A stretch of 64,000 nt of DNA from Apodemus sylvaticus (GCF_947179515.1 NC_067482.1:75939080-76003079), one strand, 5' to 3'; positions 10,101 through 22,136 are shown, numbered from the stretch's first letter. Notes: generated from the sequence alone by a model not told the origin. Numbers and translations: made by a program.

Positions 10101-13100
10101 GGTGACTTCCAGCCCTGTCCACTCAGAACTCCTAAGTCCCTCTCCCCCAGTCAGCCTTGTTGCCCATGGTCTGTCCCATGGCGGCTTGTCACACTCCTTT
10201 CCTTTCTCCATGGGCAGCTTCACCTGTCTCCCGTGAAGCTGGCTGAGCTACATTCTGACCTGAAGATACAAGAAAGGGATGAACTCAACTGGAAGAAGCT
10301 GAAGGTGGAAGGCTTGGATGAGGATGGGGAGAAAGAAGCGAAACTGGTCCACAACCTTAATGGTACCTTCCTATTCCCATGGTGAGGGGTCGGGGGAGGG
10401 GGGGCAGCCATCAGCTCCCCGGCCAAGTTGAGGGAAAGGGGAGGGGGGCGGGCATGTGACAGCAAGTGCAGCCTGTAAGGTGACTCATCTGAGGACAGAT
10501 GCCCTTGGTCTTGTCCCAAGTGCCTGTGCTGCTGTCTGAATGTTGGGAGAGTCAGGACTAGGGACTTAATACACTGATACCCAGGCAACCAAAGGCTCTG
10601 GAGCTGTTTGGCCAGGAAGGAGACTGTCTTAGTCAGGGTTTCTATTCCTGCACAACATTATGACCAAGAAGCAAGTTGGGGAGGAAAGGGTTTATTGAGC
10701 TTACACTTCCACGTTGCAGTTCATCACTAAAGGAAGTCAGGACTGGAACTCAAGCAGATCAGGAAGCAGGAGCTGATGCAGAGGCCATGGAAGGATGTTT
10801 CTTACTGGCTTGCTTCCCCTGGCTTGCTCAGCCTGCTCTCTTATAGAACTCAAGAATACCAGCCCAAAGGTGGTACCACCCACAAGGGGCCCTCCCCACT
10901 TGATCACTAATTGAGAAAATGCCCCACAGCTGGATCTCATGGAGGCACTTCCCCAACTGAAGCTCCTTTCTTTGTGATAATTCCAGCCTGTGTCAAGTTG
11001 ACACACAAAACTAGCCAGTACAGAGACATAGGATGCTGTCAGCCAAAGGAGGAAGTAGGTCTGATGTCTGAACAGACTGTGCGGGCAAGGCGGGTTGTGA
11101 ACATTTCCTTGTGTGGACATTGATGATGGGCAGAGTCTCACATGTTTGAACTTAGTGCACACGTGGGTCCTTAGGTCTAGAGGATGGGTGTGTGCTGCAC
11201 TTAGATTCTCTTCCCGTCCTCCTCACTCCCTCAGCCCACAATCAGGCATCATTTAGGACATTAGGACGTAGCCCATAGACTGGCCACCAGCCCTTCTGCA
11301 CACCCTGGGCATTGAAGTTCTATACCAGCTCTGCCTCCAACTGGCTGACCAGTGGCACGTTTGACCCCCATCACCACCATGCCCCCACTCTTTGTGCTAG
11401 CACACTGCTTTCCACGTGACCTAGGCACGTCCTGCCTCTCATGGTAGTCCTAAACTGAGTGTAGTGCCCCCCATGAGGTACCACTAGTGTGCAGGGTAGG
11501 TGATGGGAGTGAATGTTGGCTGTTATAAGCAACCAAACTGTAACCAGGATTCATACAAGCAGCTTCTGCAGAACTAGCCCTCAGTGCTAAGGTCTCTGCT
11601 ATGACAGGAATTACCCTGTATAGAGTCCCTTCCTCAGGCGTTGGACCCCCAGGAGAGGAGGCCAGCTCTACAGAGATAGACTTGGGCTCAGAAATAGAAG
11701 AATGCAGAAGGCCAGGAAGAGAGCTAGTGACCACCAACCCCTGGCTAGCCAGTGTCCTGGGTGGGGTTTAGCCTCCACTTGATGGGGGTCTGGCTGCATA
11801 GAGCAAGATTTTCTCTTTGGGTGACATTTTCCCTTCACTGGTACTGGTGGCCCAGCAGCAGACCTAACAGGATTAGGAGCTGATGTGTGAGGTTGACCCT
11901 TCTAAGCACTCGGTGGCACGCTTGCTGCTGGAGATGGGTGCTCACTGATGCTGGCCACCTTCTGGGCGTGGCCCATGAGGGCCCTTCCTTCACTGCTCAA
12001 GTCAGTACTGGCCCCACATCTGGGGGACCAAAATGTAAGTCCGGACCGAGAACTTGGGTATAAGAAACAGGTAGGTGCTGCCGCTGATCATATCAAGGGT
12101 TGGGCCCCCTAGCTATAACCAGCTCTACCCGGGTCAGGCCAGATCCTTAAGGGCTAGTCTCAAGGGAGCTGCCTCGTTAAGACCCTCAGCTCTTGTGCAA
12201 AACTCAGTCCTATGGGGGCAGCTGTTCAGGGATATGCCCACTGTCATTCCCAGGGCTAGCTCATTCCCCAGGCTGGGCCTGGGCACTGCAGGGAACTCAG
12301 TCTTAACTCCAAACAGTCTTGTGCAATTTGCCTATGGGCCCAAGTCCAATGGACCTTTTGTGTTCCCCTCTTCTCTAGTTCTCCTCAGACCCTGACCCAG
12401 CTCAGGCACTGGGACTACCCAGGTTGGGGGTGACAGCTCTTTTTCATGGTAGCCAGCAATGAGCAGGCGTGGGCTGGGCGGCAAAGCTGCAGAGACAGTG
12501 CCAGGCACTGGCTCCGAGGCTAAGAGGTATCGAGCTTACTGTGTTGCCCAGGCTGCTCCCCAACTCCCAGACTCAAAGCATTCCTCCCGCTTAATCCCCC
12601 CAAGTATCATAGATTAGAGTCTCAAGCCACTGCCCACTTTTAAAATGGCTTTGTAAGATCTAAATTAGATCTAATGGAGTCCAGGTCAAGTCGCAGTGTA
12701 TGTGCCCATGCTGCCTGCCCACAGATACTTCCTGACCCGTCAGTAGGAGTGGCTTTCTGTGGTCATCAGAGATGCTACAGACCACTCCAGGAACACATGC
12801 AGGACAATGGGAATTCACACCTCAAGGCACATTATCCCAGCTCTGGGGGCAGAGGGGGGTTCAAGCTTCCAGGCAGGGTGGAGCGCCAAAAACTGAACCA
12901 CAGGGACACTTGCAGGGTTGGCTGTGACTGAGAGCAGAGCCCGTCAGAAGGAACAGTGTGGGGAGGCTGCATTGGAGGCATGCGGCCCCTGATCCCCTAG
13001 GGCATGGAGACCATAGTGCCTGTGGAACTGCCCAATGATAGTTGTGGGATGAAGGCCCCAAGAAAGTGCTGGTGATCAGTGGGTCACCGGTTTGGAAATG

Positions 13101-16100
13101 ACAAAGTAACACAATAGAAATTCTGTACCCTTTCTGGAGAAGACAGGGTCACAGGTGAGGGACGGATCCCCAGCAGCTAAGCAGAAGTTAGGCCCAGGAG
13201 CCTGTCTGCTCTTAAGAGCAGGTACCAAGCAAGCCCCCTCTCTCACCAAGCAGGCGTGGGCAGCCTGCACGTGGCATGTAAGGTCCAGGGAAGCCTGGCC
13301 GGCAGGGCCATGCAAGTTACAGGACAGTCATTTTTGAAGTCAGCTAGCAGGTTTGCCCATTATGTGCTGGTGCCAAAAGGTGCCAAGACTTCCAGAGTGG
13401 AAGGGCTGTGGACACGCATAAAGTCTGGATATCTCAGAGATGAGGTGCCTATTGGCCAGCCTCTCCTACCCCTCACCCTGACACCCAGGAGACTATTCAG
13501 TCCTGTTTTGTTTTTGTTTGTTTGTTGTTGGTTTGGTTTGGTGTTTGGGTTTTTACTGGGGTTTGGCATATGCCAGAAATGGAAGTATCAAGATACAGTC
13601 CGAGCATCAGCCCACACCTTCCCTGCCCAGGAGCTCCTGATTCAGCTGGAATCTAGGATGCCTTGCAAGGCCCTGGCCTTGAGCACCTAAGCTGATGCAT
13701 GTCCTCCCCAGATCTTGTGTGGCTACTCATGGGGGTTGGGGGAGGAACCTTCTAGAAAATTAGAAGCAGACTCCTCATATAGGAGGAGTGGCAACTTCTG
13801 CCTATTAAGGGAGACAGTGTCCAATAAAAATCAAATGCCTCTCCAGTCATCCTGGCCAGGTACGGACTGGATGGGAGGAAGGACACCCAGATGGCGCACA
13901 GCAACGCACTCAGTGAAGACACCCAGGAGGAGCTGGGGGACCCCAGGCTGGAAAAGCTGTGGCACAAGGTACCACGTGCCATTTTCCCCTTACCTTCTGG
14001 AACTCGTGCCGACCTGTGGAGAGTTATGATGTGGGGCTGGGAGGGCTCTGTCTGCTGTCACCTTGCTGCCTCTTCTACACCAACTCAGGCTGCTGGCTTC
14101 ACCGCGAGTCATGATCTGTGCGTATATTGTCCTTTCTGTGACGTCTGGGCTGTCCTGATTGGCTACTCTTGCTCAGCAGGGCTGCTCCTCGCTGTCAGGG
14201 CTGCAGTCTTAGGTGTGCTCTTCATGGTGTGTGGCTAAATCACACAGGCGTCAGGTCAGGCAGCTGTCTTTCCATTATTTTGTCTGGTCTGTGGTCCTGC
14301 TTCTGGGCTTAGGCAAGGGGCCCTCAGCTATGTACAGATTTTGGCGTGGGCTCTTGATACTGTGATTGTGAAAGTGGGCAGTACTGGGTCTGGCCTGTCA
14401 TTGCTTTGTGGTAGAGACCTAAGCAGGGAGCATGGTATGGGTGGATATTGGGATGTGGCCTTGGTTCAGTGCCACAGGCTCGCTGGTCCGGCTCCTGGAA
14501 TAGCCTGTCTGGGTTACACGGATCTGTTCCCTGCTGGACTACCGAGATGGCCCTGTTGTTCTCAATATGTACACAGCCGGAAGAGTTAAGCAGATGTAGG
14601 CACCATCCTCAGAGTCCTTCCCTGTCCTTCTCTGGCCAGCCCTGTCAAATCAGGACATCGAGGAAAAGAGACAGAGCTTCCTTATCGATTTTTCTTTTCC
14701 TAGTGCACACACCTAGTAGAGGGACACAAGGCTTGCAGGGTGGGGGGGGTGGGGGGTGAGGGGTGGGGGATGGGGGGGGTAGGGGGTGAGAACAGCCCCA
14801 AGCTCTGCCCTGGAGCAAGGATACAGCCGATAGGCACCTGGACTCCACGGGGTGTGCTGGTGACGAGACAGACATGGTCACCCCAGGCTGTTTCCTCTTA
14901 GGCAAAGATATCAGGGAAATTCTCCAGTGAAGAATTGGACAAGCTGTGGAGGGAGTTTCTGCACTACAAAGAGAAGATCCACGAGTACAACGTGCTGCTA
15001 GACACACTGAGCAGAGCTGAAGGTCCGCCACGCCTGCGGGTTCTGGGCACAGTGGAATGCGGTGACCTGGGGTTGCGGGGAGGAAAGGGGGACACTTATG
15101 TTTCTACCCATGTCCATGAATACATACGGGTTTTATATCAGTTGTGTTATGTCAGTACAGCTATACAGACTGCTTCTGGGGTAACTGAGGTGTCCTGATG
15201 TAACAGGCCCATCACTCTAACGTAAGCCAGCCTTCATGAGTTCTGAGTAGTGTGACCTTGCCAAGAAGGGGGCCTGAGAAAGTAGGTGCCATTAAGGACC
15301 GTGGAGACCCCTGGGGCAAGCCTTTGGGTATAGATGCTGAGACATCCACACTCAGCTGTTTTGAGAAAGCACATCTATTAGCTAGCTCTGAGGGCTCCTG
15401 TGGATGGACTTGGGGCCATCTTGGCCGGTAGGATGCCAGTTCTTGTCAAGACATTCTGTGTCTTGCTCTGCAGAGGGTTATGAGAACCTCATCAGTCCGT
15501 CGGACATGACCCACATCAAGAGAGACACCCTGGCCAGCAAGCACAGCGAGCTGAAGGACAGACTGCGCAGTATCAACCAGGGCCTCGACCGCCTGAGGAA
15601 GGTCAGCCATCAGGGCTATGACTCCGCCACTGGTAAGTCCCGGGGACAGGTGCACGGACTCAGGAGTGCAGAGGAGGCTTGTCATACTCAGTTGTCTGTG
15701 TCCTGTGCCCCACTTCCTGGAGCGACTCAGTGATTCAGAGTACTGGCCTACTGCAGAGGACCCGGGTTCCATCTCCAGCACCAACATAGCATCTCACAAC
15801 TCTCTGTAACTCCAGTCCCAGGTGATCCAATATTCTCTAATGTGTACTACCCAGACATACATGCAGCCAAAACATTCATGCACATAAAATAAAGGTTAAT
15901 TTTTAAAAAATGTTCTGGGCCGGCTGTCAGCCCTGTCACCTAAATTATTTTGAAGTGGTAGTGGAGTGGCCCTCCATCTAGGCCGTCTTTCAGCCTTGGT
16001 CATTGCACACAGGACTATCTCTGAATCCCCTCGCCAGTGGATTCAGTGGAGGCCAGCTTTGCTGTTGATCCCATGCTGGCCTATGGCCCTTGTATCAAGC

Positions 16101-19100
16101 AGGGTGTCAGCATCTACTGCGGTGACAACCCTACCCTCTTGGGACTTACCTGAGTGATAGGGCCAGCCTCGCTGTCTATCCCTGGGGCTCCAGGTGGTGG
16201 CAGGGTGGTGCCTAGTTTTGTGTCCAGCAATGGACAAAGTCCTACATGCACACAGCCTTAGGCAGCACGGGCCCAGGCAGAGCCTCCTCTGGGAGCACCT
16301 ACAAGGCCTTGCAGGCATGCAGTGCTCTCTCTTGTGGGGCTGGGCTTGAGGACTGCTGTGAAGTCATCTCTCCCTCTCCAGAGACTGCTTGCTGTGGAGA
16401 TGACCAATCTATCTCATTGACCAGCTCTGAGGACTTACTGTTGTTGGGTTAATGGGGCTATGAGAGGGAGCCTGGCCACGGTCAATGTGTTGGGTGTCCC
16501 CACGCTCCGTGATAACCTCCATCCTGCCCTCTGTGGGCTGTCTCCTAGAGAACTGCGTCCAAACAGTCCCTTGGCTTCTCCCACTGACCTGTCTGTGGAA
16601 CAGTATAGGCCTAACTCCTATGTTCTTTGTAAAACCAGGGTTCTCTTGGGTCGTGGACAGGGAGGGCCCTGTGGACAGCAGGATTTTCTAAGGCCAGGGA
16701 ACCTTGCTGGATGGCTGCCTGTTTACCCCAGTCCAGAGATCATGGGAACTAAAATGTGAATGGACAGGCCTCAGCTATGACTGGGTGACAGGACCATGAA
16801 GATCCAGCTGGGTGTGGTCCTGTCACACCTCTGTTCTCACCACACCCGAGCCAGGAGCAGGCTAACAGTCCTGGGTAGAGGTAGCAGGTGATTCTGGGTC
16901 TCGAGGATGTGACCCCTCCAAGGTCTGTAGCCGGGTTTCAATCAAGCTGCATCTGAGCTGGTGCTGTGAGCACAGACCAGGTACTTAGTGCTCCCAAGAT
17001 GCCACACACACTGTTCCCTCGGGATGACAGGCCACTTGGCCCCCAACACCAAGGTATGTCCTACCGTGCCACCTACCCAGTCAGCCCACCCTTGCTCTCC
17101 TGCAGAGTTTGAAGAGCCCCGAGTGATAGATCTGTGGGACCTGGCTCAGTCTGCCAACTTCACCGAGAAGGAACTGGAGTCGTTCAGGGTAAGGAAACTG
17201 GGAACCAAAGCTGTGTTGCCTTCTATTGTGGGCTCCAATAGGACCAGGTTCTCTATTTCTCTTCCTCATCCCACAATGCATTTGTGGTTTTGTCCTGACC
17301 CTTTTCCTTCCCGCCCCTGGCTTCTGCAGTTCTCATCATCCTGGTCGGCAGTCAAGTGGTAGCAGGTGGGGACACGCCTCTCACGCCAACAGTCTCAGTA
17401 CTTCCTGTGTGTAGCATGGTGGGTGGTCTGCACTGCTCTGTGCGTGAGGTGCTGAGAGGGATGTAAGGCCAGAGTGTGCGGTGGGAACAGAGTTCCAGGA
17501 AGCTGATGGGGGGGAATATCTTCTGAACAGGATCGTTGAGTTACTTGCTGTTTAGGATAGGCTAGGACATGCTTGGGACCTGTATAGTATGAGGTCCCCA
17601 AGGCTTCTCCAGCGTGTCTGTGCCCAAGGAGCTCCAGAGGTGGAGTTTCTGGAGACCACTGACCTCCCAGTGATTACTAGACCCACGAGGTCAAAGGGAG
17701 CAAGCAGGGAAGAGCCCAGCAGCAGGCAACCTGTGAGAAACAAAGGAGCCCTAAGGGGCAAGGGCAGGGGCAGGGAGGTCGACATAAGGCCATCCTCAGG
17801 GGCTTCAGCTTTTGTGGCCCTGGGAGGAAACCTTAGATCCCAAAATCCAGCCTGCCTTAGCCATGATCTCCTGGAGGTGGGAGATGGTGACCACTTGGAG
17901 TCAGTGGGAAAGAAGGTGTCCAGGGATGGGAGTTCAAAGGTCCCCGCTGCTACCAGGTCCTGGTGGACAGTCCCCGTTTAGAGTTCTTGGGAGTGCAGGA
18001 CCATCCCCGAGTGAGAGACAGGCCCCTCAGGGTCAGGGCTCCGAGTTTGTGGAGAATGAGCCCCTGACGCCTCCTAGGAGGAGCTCAAGCACTTCGAGGC
18101 CAAAATCGAGAAGCACAACCACTACCAGAAGCAGCTGGAGATCTCCCACCAGAAGCTGAAGCACGTGGAGAGCATCGGCGACCCCGAGCACATCAGCCGC
18201 AACAAGGAGAAGTACATGCTGCTGGAGGAGAAGACCAAGGAACTGGGCTACAAGGTGGGCCATGCCGTCCCTCACGCCTCCGTCCCTCACGCCTCTGTCC
18301 CTCACGCCTCCGTCCCTCACGCCTCCGTCCTTGCACCCAGCCCTGTTCAGCCTACCCTGGGGTCGCAGACACATGACCTCCTGACTCGGGGAAACACAAA
18401 CGCAGCCCACTGGGACCGTGAGTGGCCGGGTACTCAGCATGGGAGATGCTGGCACTGCCAGCAGACACCGTGCCTGTAGACAGCATGTGAGATGTACATG
18501 CCTGTAGACATGTACGGCAGCCAGCATTGTGGCATCCAGGGAACCGCTGGACAGGGAGCTGTCTCCTGACCTGCTGAGGTGTGGGCTGGAATCCCGGGCT
18601 GGCCACACTGGGATGTGACGTAGGTGGCCTGCAGAGGCGGTGGGGTCACCAGGAGCCCTTTAAGGAACAACCTCTGGATTAGTAGAAGCAGAGCAATGTG
18701 AACAGGCAAAGGCACGCCAGCTGGATGGGCAGGCCCCACATTGCTGGGCAGCCCCGAGGACCCAGCATACCTTGCCTCTGGAAGGATGTGGGGCTGCAGC
18801 CAGCATGGGAGATTCCCTCCTGTACCTTCTCAGTTGAGCAGAGAGTGTTAACTATGCAAAAATAAATAAACTCTGAGAAGTGGAGTACGTAGAACAACGG
18901 AAGCCTAATTTCCTGGGGCTCAGAGACCATTGATGAGGTTACCATAGGATTTGGGGGTTTTCACAGGGCTAAAATTCTAGCACATTCTTGCCTGCCCTTG
19001 GCCACCAAGAGACCTGTTGCAATGAGGGGCCCTGTGAATCTGGACAATAAACTAGGGGTGCCAAGACCACATGATATGCTTTGAGACCTGCCAGCTACTG

Positions 19101-19609
19101 ACATCAAACCACAGGTCTCATATGAAGGGCGGTGCTAGCAGCTCTTACTTTGAGAGAACTCATTAAAACCTCAGATGAAGCCAGGTCCGTGTCTGGTAGG
19201 TCAGTATGGCTCTTTGCGCCCTTGTGGTATTGAGTCAGCAGTGGAGTCTTCTGTGACCCCCTGCAGGTGTCCACTGCTGTGTGGAAGAGTCAGTGCCTTC
19301 ATGGGCTACCATAGGGTCTCCACAGTGTCATTATCTATCTGTGGGGTGACCTGCTTCTAGTTGTGTGGCTTTTAGCATTCCTTCTGTTTTTGCGTCTGCA
19401 CTGAGCTGTGTCCTTACTTATGACATGTTCTGGGTGGCTATGCAGTGAGCCAGAGTGTTTAGTACTGGTTCTCAGCTCTCCTGTGAGCTCATGATAGCAG
19501 GCTTGCCATGGTGTCCCCCACTGACAGGTGTCCTCTTATATGACAGGTGAAGAAGCATCTGCAGGACCTGTCTAGCAGGGTCTCAAGGGCTCGGCACAAT
19601 GAGCTCTGA
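6849..19609 (+). CDS. Lrpap1: Lrpap1: LDL receptor-related protein-associated protein 1 (RAP), 8 coding exons
   Basis: RAP is an ER/Golgi chaperone. It binds newly made LDL-receptor-family proteins (LRP1, LRP2, LRP4, VLDLR and others), blocks premature ligand binding, and lets go in the acidic Golgi. The coding segments are 6849-7061, 10218-10362, 13847-13968, 14902-15022, 15474-15632, 17106-17188, 18078-18254 and 19547-19609. They total 1083 nt, which is 360 codons plus stop, the family's usual length. Every junction is GT-AG and the phases agree. The N-terminus has a signal peptide with a leucine-rich core (about residues 12-27). The body is the three-helix-bundle repeat type (D1-D3) and is rich in Lys and Glu. 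The C-terminus is the ER-retrieval tetrapeptide HNEL. I see no frameshift or internal stop. Some residues differ from the mouse RAP I remember, so the species may not be Mus musculus. Confidence 0.97.
8817..8992 (-). repeat. B2-family SINE in Lrpap1 intron 1
   Basis: The minus strand starts GGCTGGAGAGATGGCTCAGG, with TGAGTTCAAATCCCAGCAAC and ACCATTTGTAATGAGATCTG, and ends in an A/T tail next to a CT-rich run at about 8789-8812. Confidence 0.85.
10218..10362 (+). CDS. Lrpap1: Lrpap1 exon 2
   Basis: Codes LHLSPVKLAELHSDLKIQER and onward, in the D1 helical domain. The acceptor is GGGCAG|CTTCAC. The donor is AATG|GTACCT, which leaves one base, so the split Val codon is completed by exon 3. Confidence 0.96.
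10625..11024 (-). repeat. Rodent interspersed repeat (LTR-like, family not assigned)
   Basis: Read on the minus strand it starts near CTGGCTAGTTTTGTGTGTCA and contains a CTCAATAAACCC poly(A)-signal-like block. It ends ATAGAAACCCTGACTAAGACA. I recognise the sequence type as a common rodent interspersed element but cannot name the family with confidence. A related copy, in the opposite orientation and more diverged, is at about 58861-59290. Confidence 0.7.
12535..12635 (-). repeat. Old 7SL-derived SINE fragment (PB1/FLAM-like)
   Basis: The plus strand carries TGTTGCCCAGGCTGCTCCCC and a reversed B-box region ending near AAGCCACTGCCC. It is heavily diverged and short. Confidence 0.5.
13847..13968 (+). 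CDS. Lrpap1: Lrpap1 exon 3
   Basis: Begins TCATCCTGGCC (the rest of Val, then ILARYGLDG) and ends DPRLEKLWHK in phase 0 at AAG|GTACCA. It spans the end of D1 and the linker toward D2. Confidence 0.96.
14738..14790 (+). repeat. G-run tract in Lrpap1 intron 3
   Basis: About 50 bases made almost only of G with single T or A interruptions. There are more than four runs of three or more G on the coding strand. It could form a G-quadruplex in DNA or in the pre-mRNA, about 110 bp before exon 4. Confidence 0.85.
14902..15022 (+). CDS. Lrpap1: Lrpap1 exon 4
   Basis: Codes AKISGKFSSEELDKLWREFL and ends LSRAE plus one base at GAAG|GTCCGC. The acceptor is TCTTAG|GCAAAG. A G-rich tract ends about 110 bp upstream. 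Confidence 0.96.
15474..15632 (+). CDS. Lrpap1: Lrpap1 exon 5
   Basis: Starts EGYENLISPSD and ends in KVSHQGYDSAT plus one base (ACTG|GTAAGT). It encodes much of the D2 domain, including the conserved LRSINQGLDRLR segment. Confidence 0.96.
15716..15912 (+). repeat. B2/B3-type SINE in Lrpap1 intron 5
   Basis: Plus-strand tRNA-like head (GGAGCGACTCAGTGATTCAG), then GACCCGGGTTCCATCTCCAG, ending ACATAAAATAAAGG and an A-rich tail. It starts only 83 bp after exon 5. Confidence 0.8.
17106..17188 (+). CDS. Lrpap1: Lrpap1 exon 6
   Basis: Codes EFEEPRVIDLWDLAQSANFT and ends at Phe-Arg in phase 0 (AGG|GTAAGG). This is the start of D3, the domain that binds LDLR-family ligand-binding modules. Confidence 0.96.
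18078..18254 (+). CDS. Lrpap1: Lrpap1 exon 7
   Basis: Codes the long D3 helices (EELKHFEAKIEKHNHYQKQL and onward), ending KELGYK in phase 0. In the RAP family, D3 lysines and histidines give high-affinity, pH-dependent receptor binding. The donor AAG|GTGGGC is followed 12 bp later by a 15-bp tandem repeat. Confidence 0.96.
18267..18326 (+). repeat. 15-bp tandem repeat just inside Lrpap1 intron 7
   Basis: Four copies of GTCCCTCACGCCTCC (one with a final T) and a partial fifth. The array starts 12 bp after the last base of exon 7. The near-identity of the units suggests a recent, probably polymorphic minisatellite. Confidence 0.95.
19547..19609 (+). CDS. Lrpap1: Lrpap1 exon 8, terminal coding part with HNEL
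   Basis: Codes VKKHLQDLSSRVSRARHNEL and then TGA. HNEL is a KDEL-type ER-retrieval signal. The 3' UTR follows directly. Confidence 0.97.
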   Translation: MKKHLQDLSSRVSRARHNEL

Positions 19610-20343
19610 AGCCAGAAGCCACCACCAGCAGCCTGGAGAGGCTCTTGAAGACACCGGGAGCTGTCAGCATGTCATCGGCTTGCATGGACCTGCAGTGACA
19701 GTTTGTGGCTGACCACAGTGACAAGGAGGATCCTTTGAAATACCAAGCTGATCCTGCAGTGCCTGGCAAGGACTTCTTTTCTTTCAAGCAAGGGTAGCTG
19801 TCACCACCCTGGTTGAGGGCCTTGGGTACAGCTATCAGTGAGATATGACTGGCCTCCACACTGCAGCAAAACAGTTTACACTGAAATTGCAGAAATCTGC
19901 CACTGGAAATGTTCTGTACAGAGTCCTTAAATACATGCCAGGGTTTGAGCCATCTAGTCCTTGCCTGGTATCTTGAGGGATGGGCCATGGCAAATCCCCT
20001 TACAGATGAAAGGGGGAGGGGAAGACTAGTCACGCCCCGGAAGCTTTTCCCTTCCCACCCCACTCACCTTCTCCCTCCCTGGGGGTCTGACCCCAGACAG
20101 TTTCAAATCAAGAGTATTCAGGACAAAGATGGCAGAGGTAAAAGCCCGCAGAGGGAACATTTTCTGCCTCCCAAAAGACCCTGATTGGCTTCCAGATTCT
20201 GATCCCACAGGGGTAGCTAGAAGTTCGTCTGACCCCAGCAGCTGATCCTGGAAGATCAGGCCATGTAGTTTGTTAGCTGCTGAATCTCGGCTCAGAGGTT
20301 GCAGTCTGCCTATCAGGAGTGCACCATTGAATATCAAAGTTGG

Positions 20344-20485
20344 AAAGTTGCTCAGTGAACAAAATGCCCATCCTGCAAGCGCAAGGCCCACAGTTGAGAC
20401 CCGCGGGGCCTTGGTGGATTTACTTACCTGTAGTCCCAGCCCTTGAGGGGCAGAGAAAGTATAGTCAGTCCCAGCCAAATAAGCA
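20344..20485 (+). repeat. B4-type SINE within the Lrpap1 3' UTR
   Basis: A tRNA/ID-like head (GTTGCTCAGTGAACAAAATG) is joined to a degraded B1-like second half (ACTTACCTGTAGTCCCAGCC). The tail around 20465-20485 is poorly preserved. Confidence 0.6.
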
Positions 20486-21348
20486 AAGGTGGAGTGTGCT
20501 GGGAGGAGGCACTCTGTTTGATGTGTGCACATTTACGTGTTTCCTCTTAGGAGTTACCTGTTCACAGTGAGCAGGCATAGACACTCATACATGGGTGAAA
20601 CCTCCAGGGCATCATGCAAGAAGCCTGTGGGTTAAGGACAGCAGGCAGTGTGGTTCCCTCACCCACGCTGTGTCTGCCACCAACCAGGCCAGCTGGGATG
20701 TGTCCCCCTTACGGCACTAGTAAATATCTTCCCAGAGCCCTCAGCAGTGTCTCAGGCCCAGAGAAATTCTTGTTGCTAGGATCTCAGCTCTGCCTCTCTG
20801 GTTCAACCCAACACATACACTCCAGTACCCACTGAGGCCTCCTGTGCCACATAGCCCGGGGACTGGGATAACACTGGGCCCCAGACACCAGCCTCAGAGT
20901 CAACTGCAGGGTCAGTGCCTGGCTTGTCTCCCTAGAGCCAGAGGCCGTGGCTGTATTCTAGCACTTACATGTTTGTAGCAGTACACAGCCCAGCGAACCA
21001 TCTCAGAGTGGGCGATACAGAGCTCACAGCTAAGTTAGGGAGCAAGTGTGACCTGTGTGGGAGCTGCCTGCTTCTGGAGCTGACCTCTAGTCAGGAGGTC
21101 ACTCCCGACTAATCTCTGAAAGGTAAATCAGAGCCTGAAAATCTCCCTAGGTGAATGTGACTCCCATGCAAGGGAACCTCAAGCTACAGACCTAGATGAG
21201 GTTCTGGCTAGCAGTGCTTTGCCGCCTAGCAAAGGTGACCAAAAGTTCCCCAACTGGCAGGTCATCAGTCACCATACGGTGAAGGAGAACAGGTTCGTGC
21301 AAGTTGTCCTTTGGCCATGCGTGCTGTGGCACATGAGTTCACACAACG

Positions 21349-21354
21349 AATAAA
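21349..21354 (+). terminator. Lrpap1: Candidate Lrpap1 poly(A) signal AATAAA
   Basis: A canonical hexamer is followed by a T-rich stretch (GTCTTTTTAAGCATTCTTTC). I found no earlier AATAAA after the stop codon. Cleavage would be expected around 21365-21380. Confidence 0.6.
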
Positions 21355-21715
21355 ATGTCTTTTTAAGCATTCTTTCTGGGAAAATGTCCATTTTTCCAAC
21401 CCAAAGGTAAGGTCCCATGATCCCAGGGTGGCTCACAGTTAAAAAGAGTGACAGCAGAAAGGAGCCAGCAGGTAGGTGGGTAGATGGCATAGATGCTGGG
21501 TAACCTGTGGGGAGACTCAGAGTTGCAGGGACCAGAGTGGCACTTGTAGATTCAAGAGAGGCAACTGGGTTGAGAAAAGTGTGTCTTCATAGTAAAAGGA
21601 ACTGGAGCCATTTGGCTCACTGGGGAAAATTAAGGTCCCCTTGCTTCAGACACAGTGCAAAATGGGTCATAGGCTGTGTGCAAACCTTGCTGATAAGAAC
21701 TGGAAAATGAGGAGA

Positions 21716-21834
21716 ACACGTCTTTGATCCCAGCATTCAGGAGGCAAGGGCAGCCAAAGTTCAAGGCCAGCCTGATCTACAAAGGGAGTTCCAGAAAACC
21801 TGTCTCCAACAATAACAACAACAACAACAAAAAC
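21716..21834 (+). repeat. B1-type SINE
   Basis: Plus-strand B1 body (TCTTTGATCCCAGCATTCAG and AAGTTCAAGGCCAGCCTGAT) with an A-rich tail of AACAACAACA units. Confidence 0.8.
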
Positions 21835-21979
21835 CATACAAGACAGCCCAGGAAAATGGTTTTCCTAAAGGTAGGCCAAGCTCTTAAATGAGCTAAATTT
21901 TGGTTTACTCAGGAAGTTTGTTGGACTTCATTGGAGATCTGCTCAGTAAAGGTTCCACTAAGATGCCAGCAAAGAATGC

Positions 21980-22136
21980 AGGGCTAGGGCTCAGCTGGCA
22001 AAGGCAGCATGTGCAGAGCCCTGTGGTCAGTCCCCAGCCCCTGACAAACTGGGTGCAGTGCACACACCTGTAATCTCAGCACTGAGGAAGTGGAGGCAGG
22101 AGGATCAGAAGTTCAAGTTATCCTGGGCACAGCAGA
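21980..22136 (+). repeat. B4-type SINE
   Basis: An ID/tRNA-like head (GGGCTAGGGCTCAGCTGGCA) joined to a B1-like half (CACACCTGTAATCTCAGCAC). This composite structure is typical of B4. Confidence 0.7.

Larger units (their letters stand above)
19610..21375 (+). other. Lrpap1: Lrpap1 3' UTR (inferred extent)
   Basis: Sequence after the TGA has no coding similarity. The first plus-strand AATAAA after the stop that I found is at 21349-21354, which gives a UTR of about 1.75 kb. A B4-type SINE at about 20344-20485 lies inside it. The 3' end is inferred from the hexamer only, and shorter forms using variant signals are possible. Confidence 0.6.

Noticed and set aside
10625..11024. Considered as a conserved non-coding element or exon in Lrpap1 intron 2
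   Set aside because: A related sequence occurs at 58861-59290, and it has the look of a common rodent interspersed repeat.
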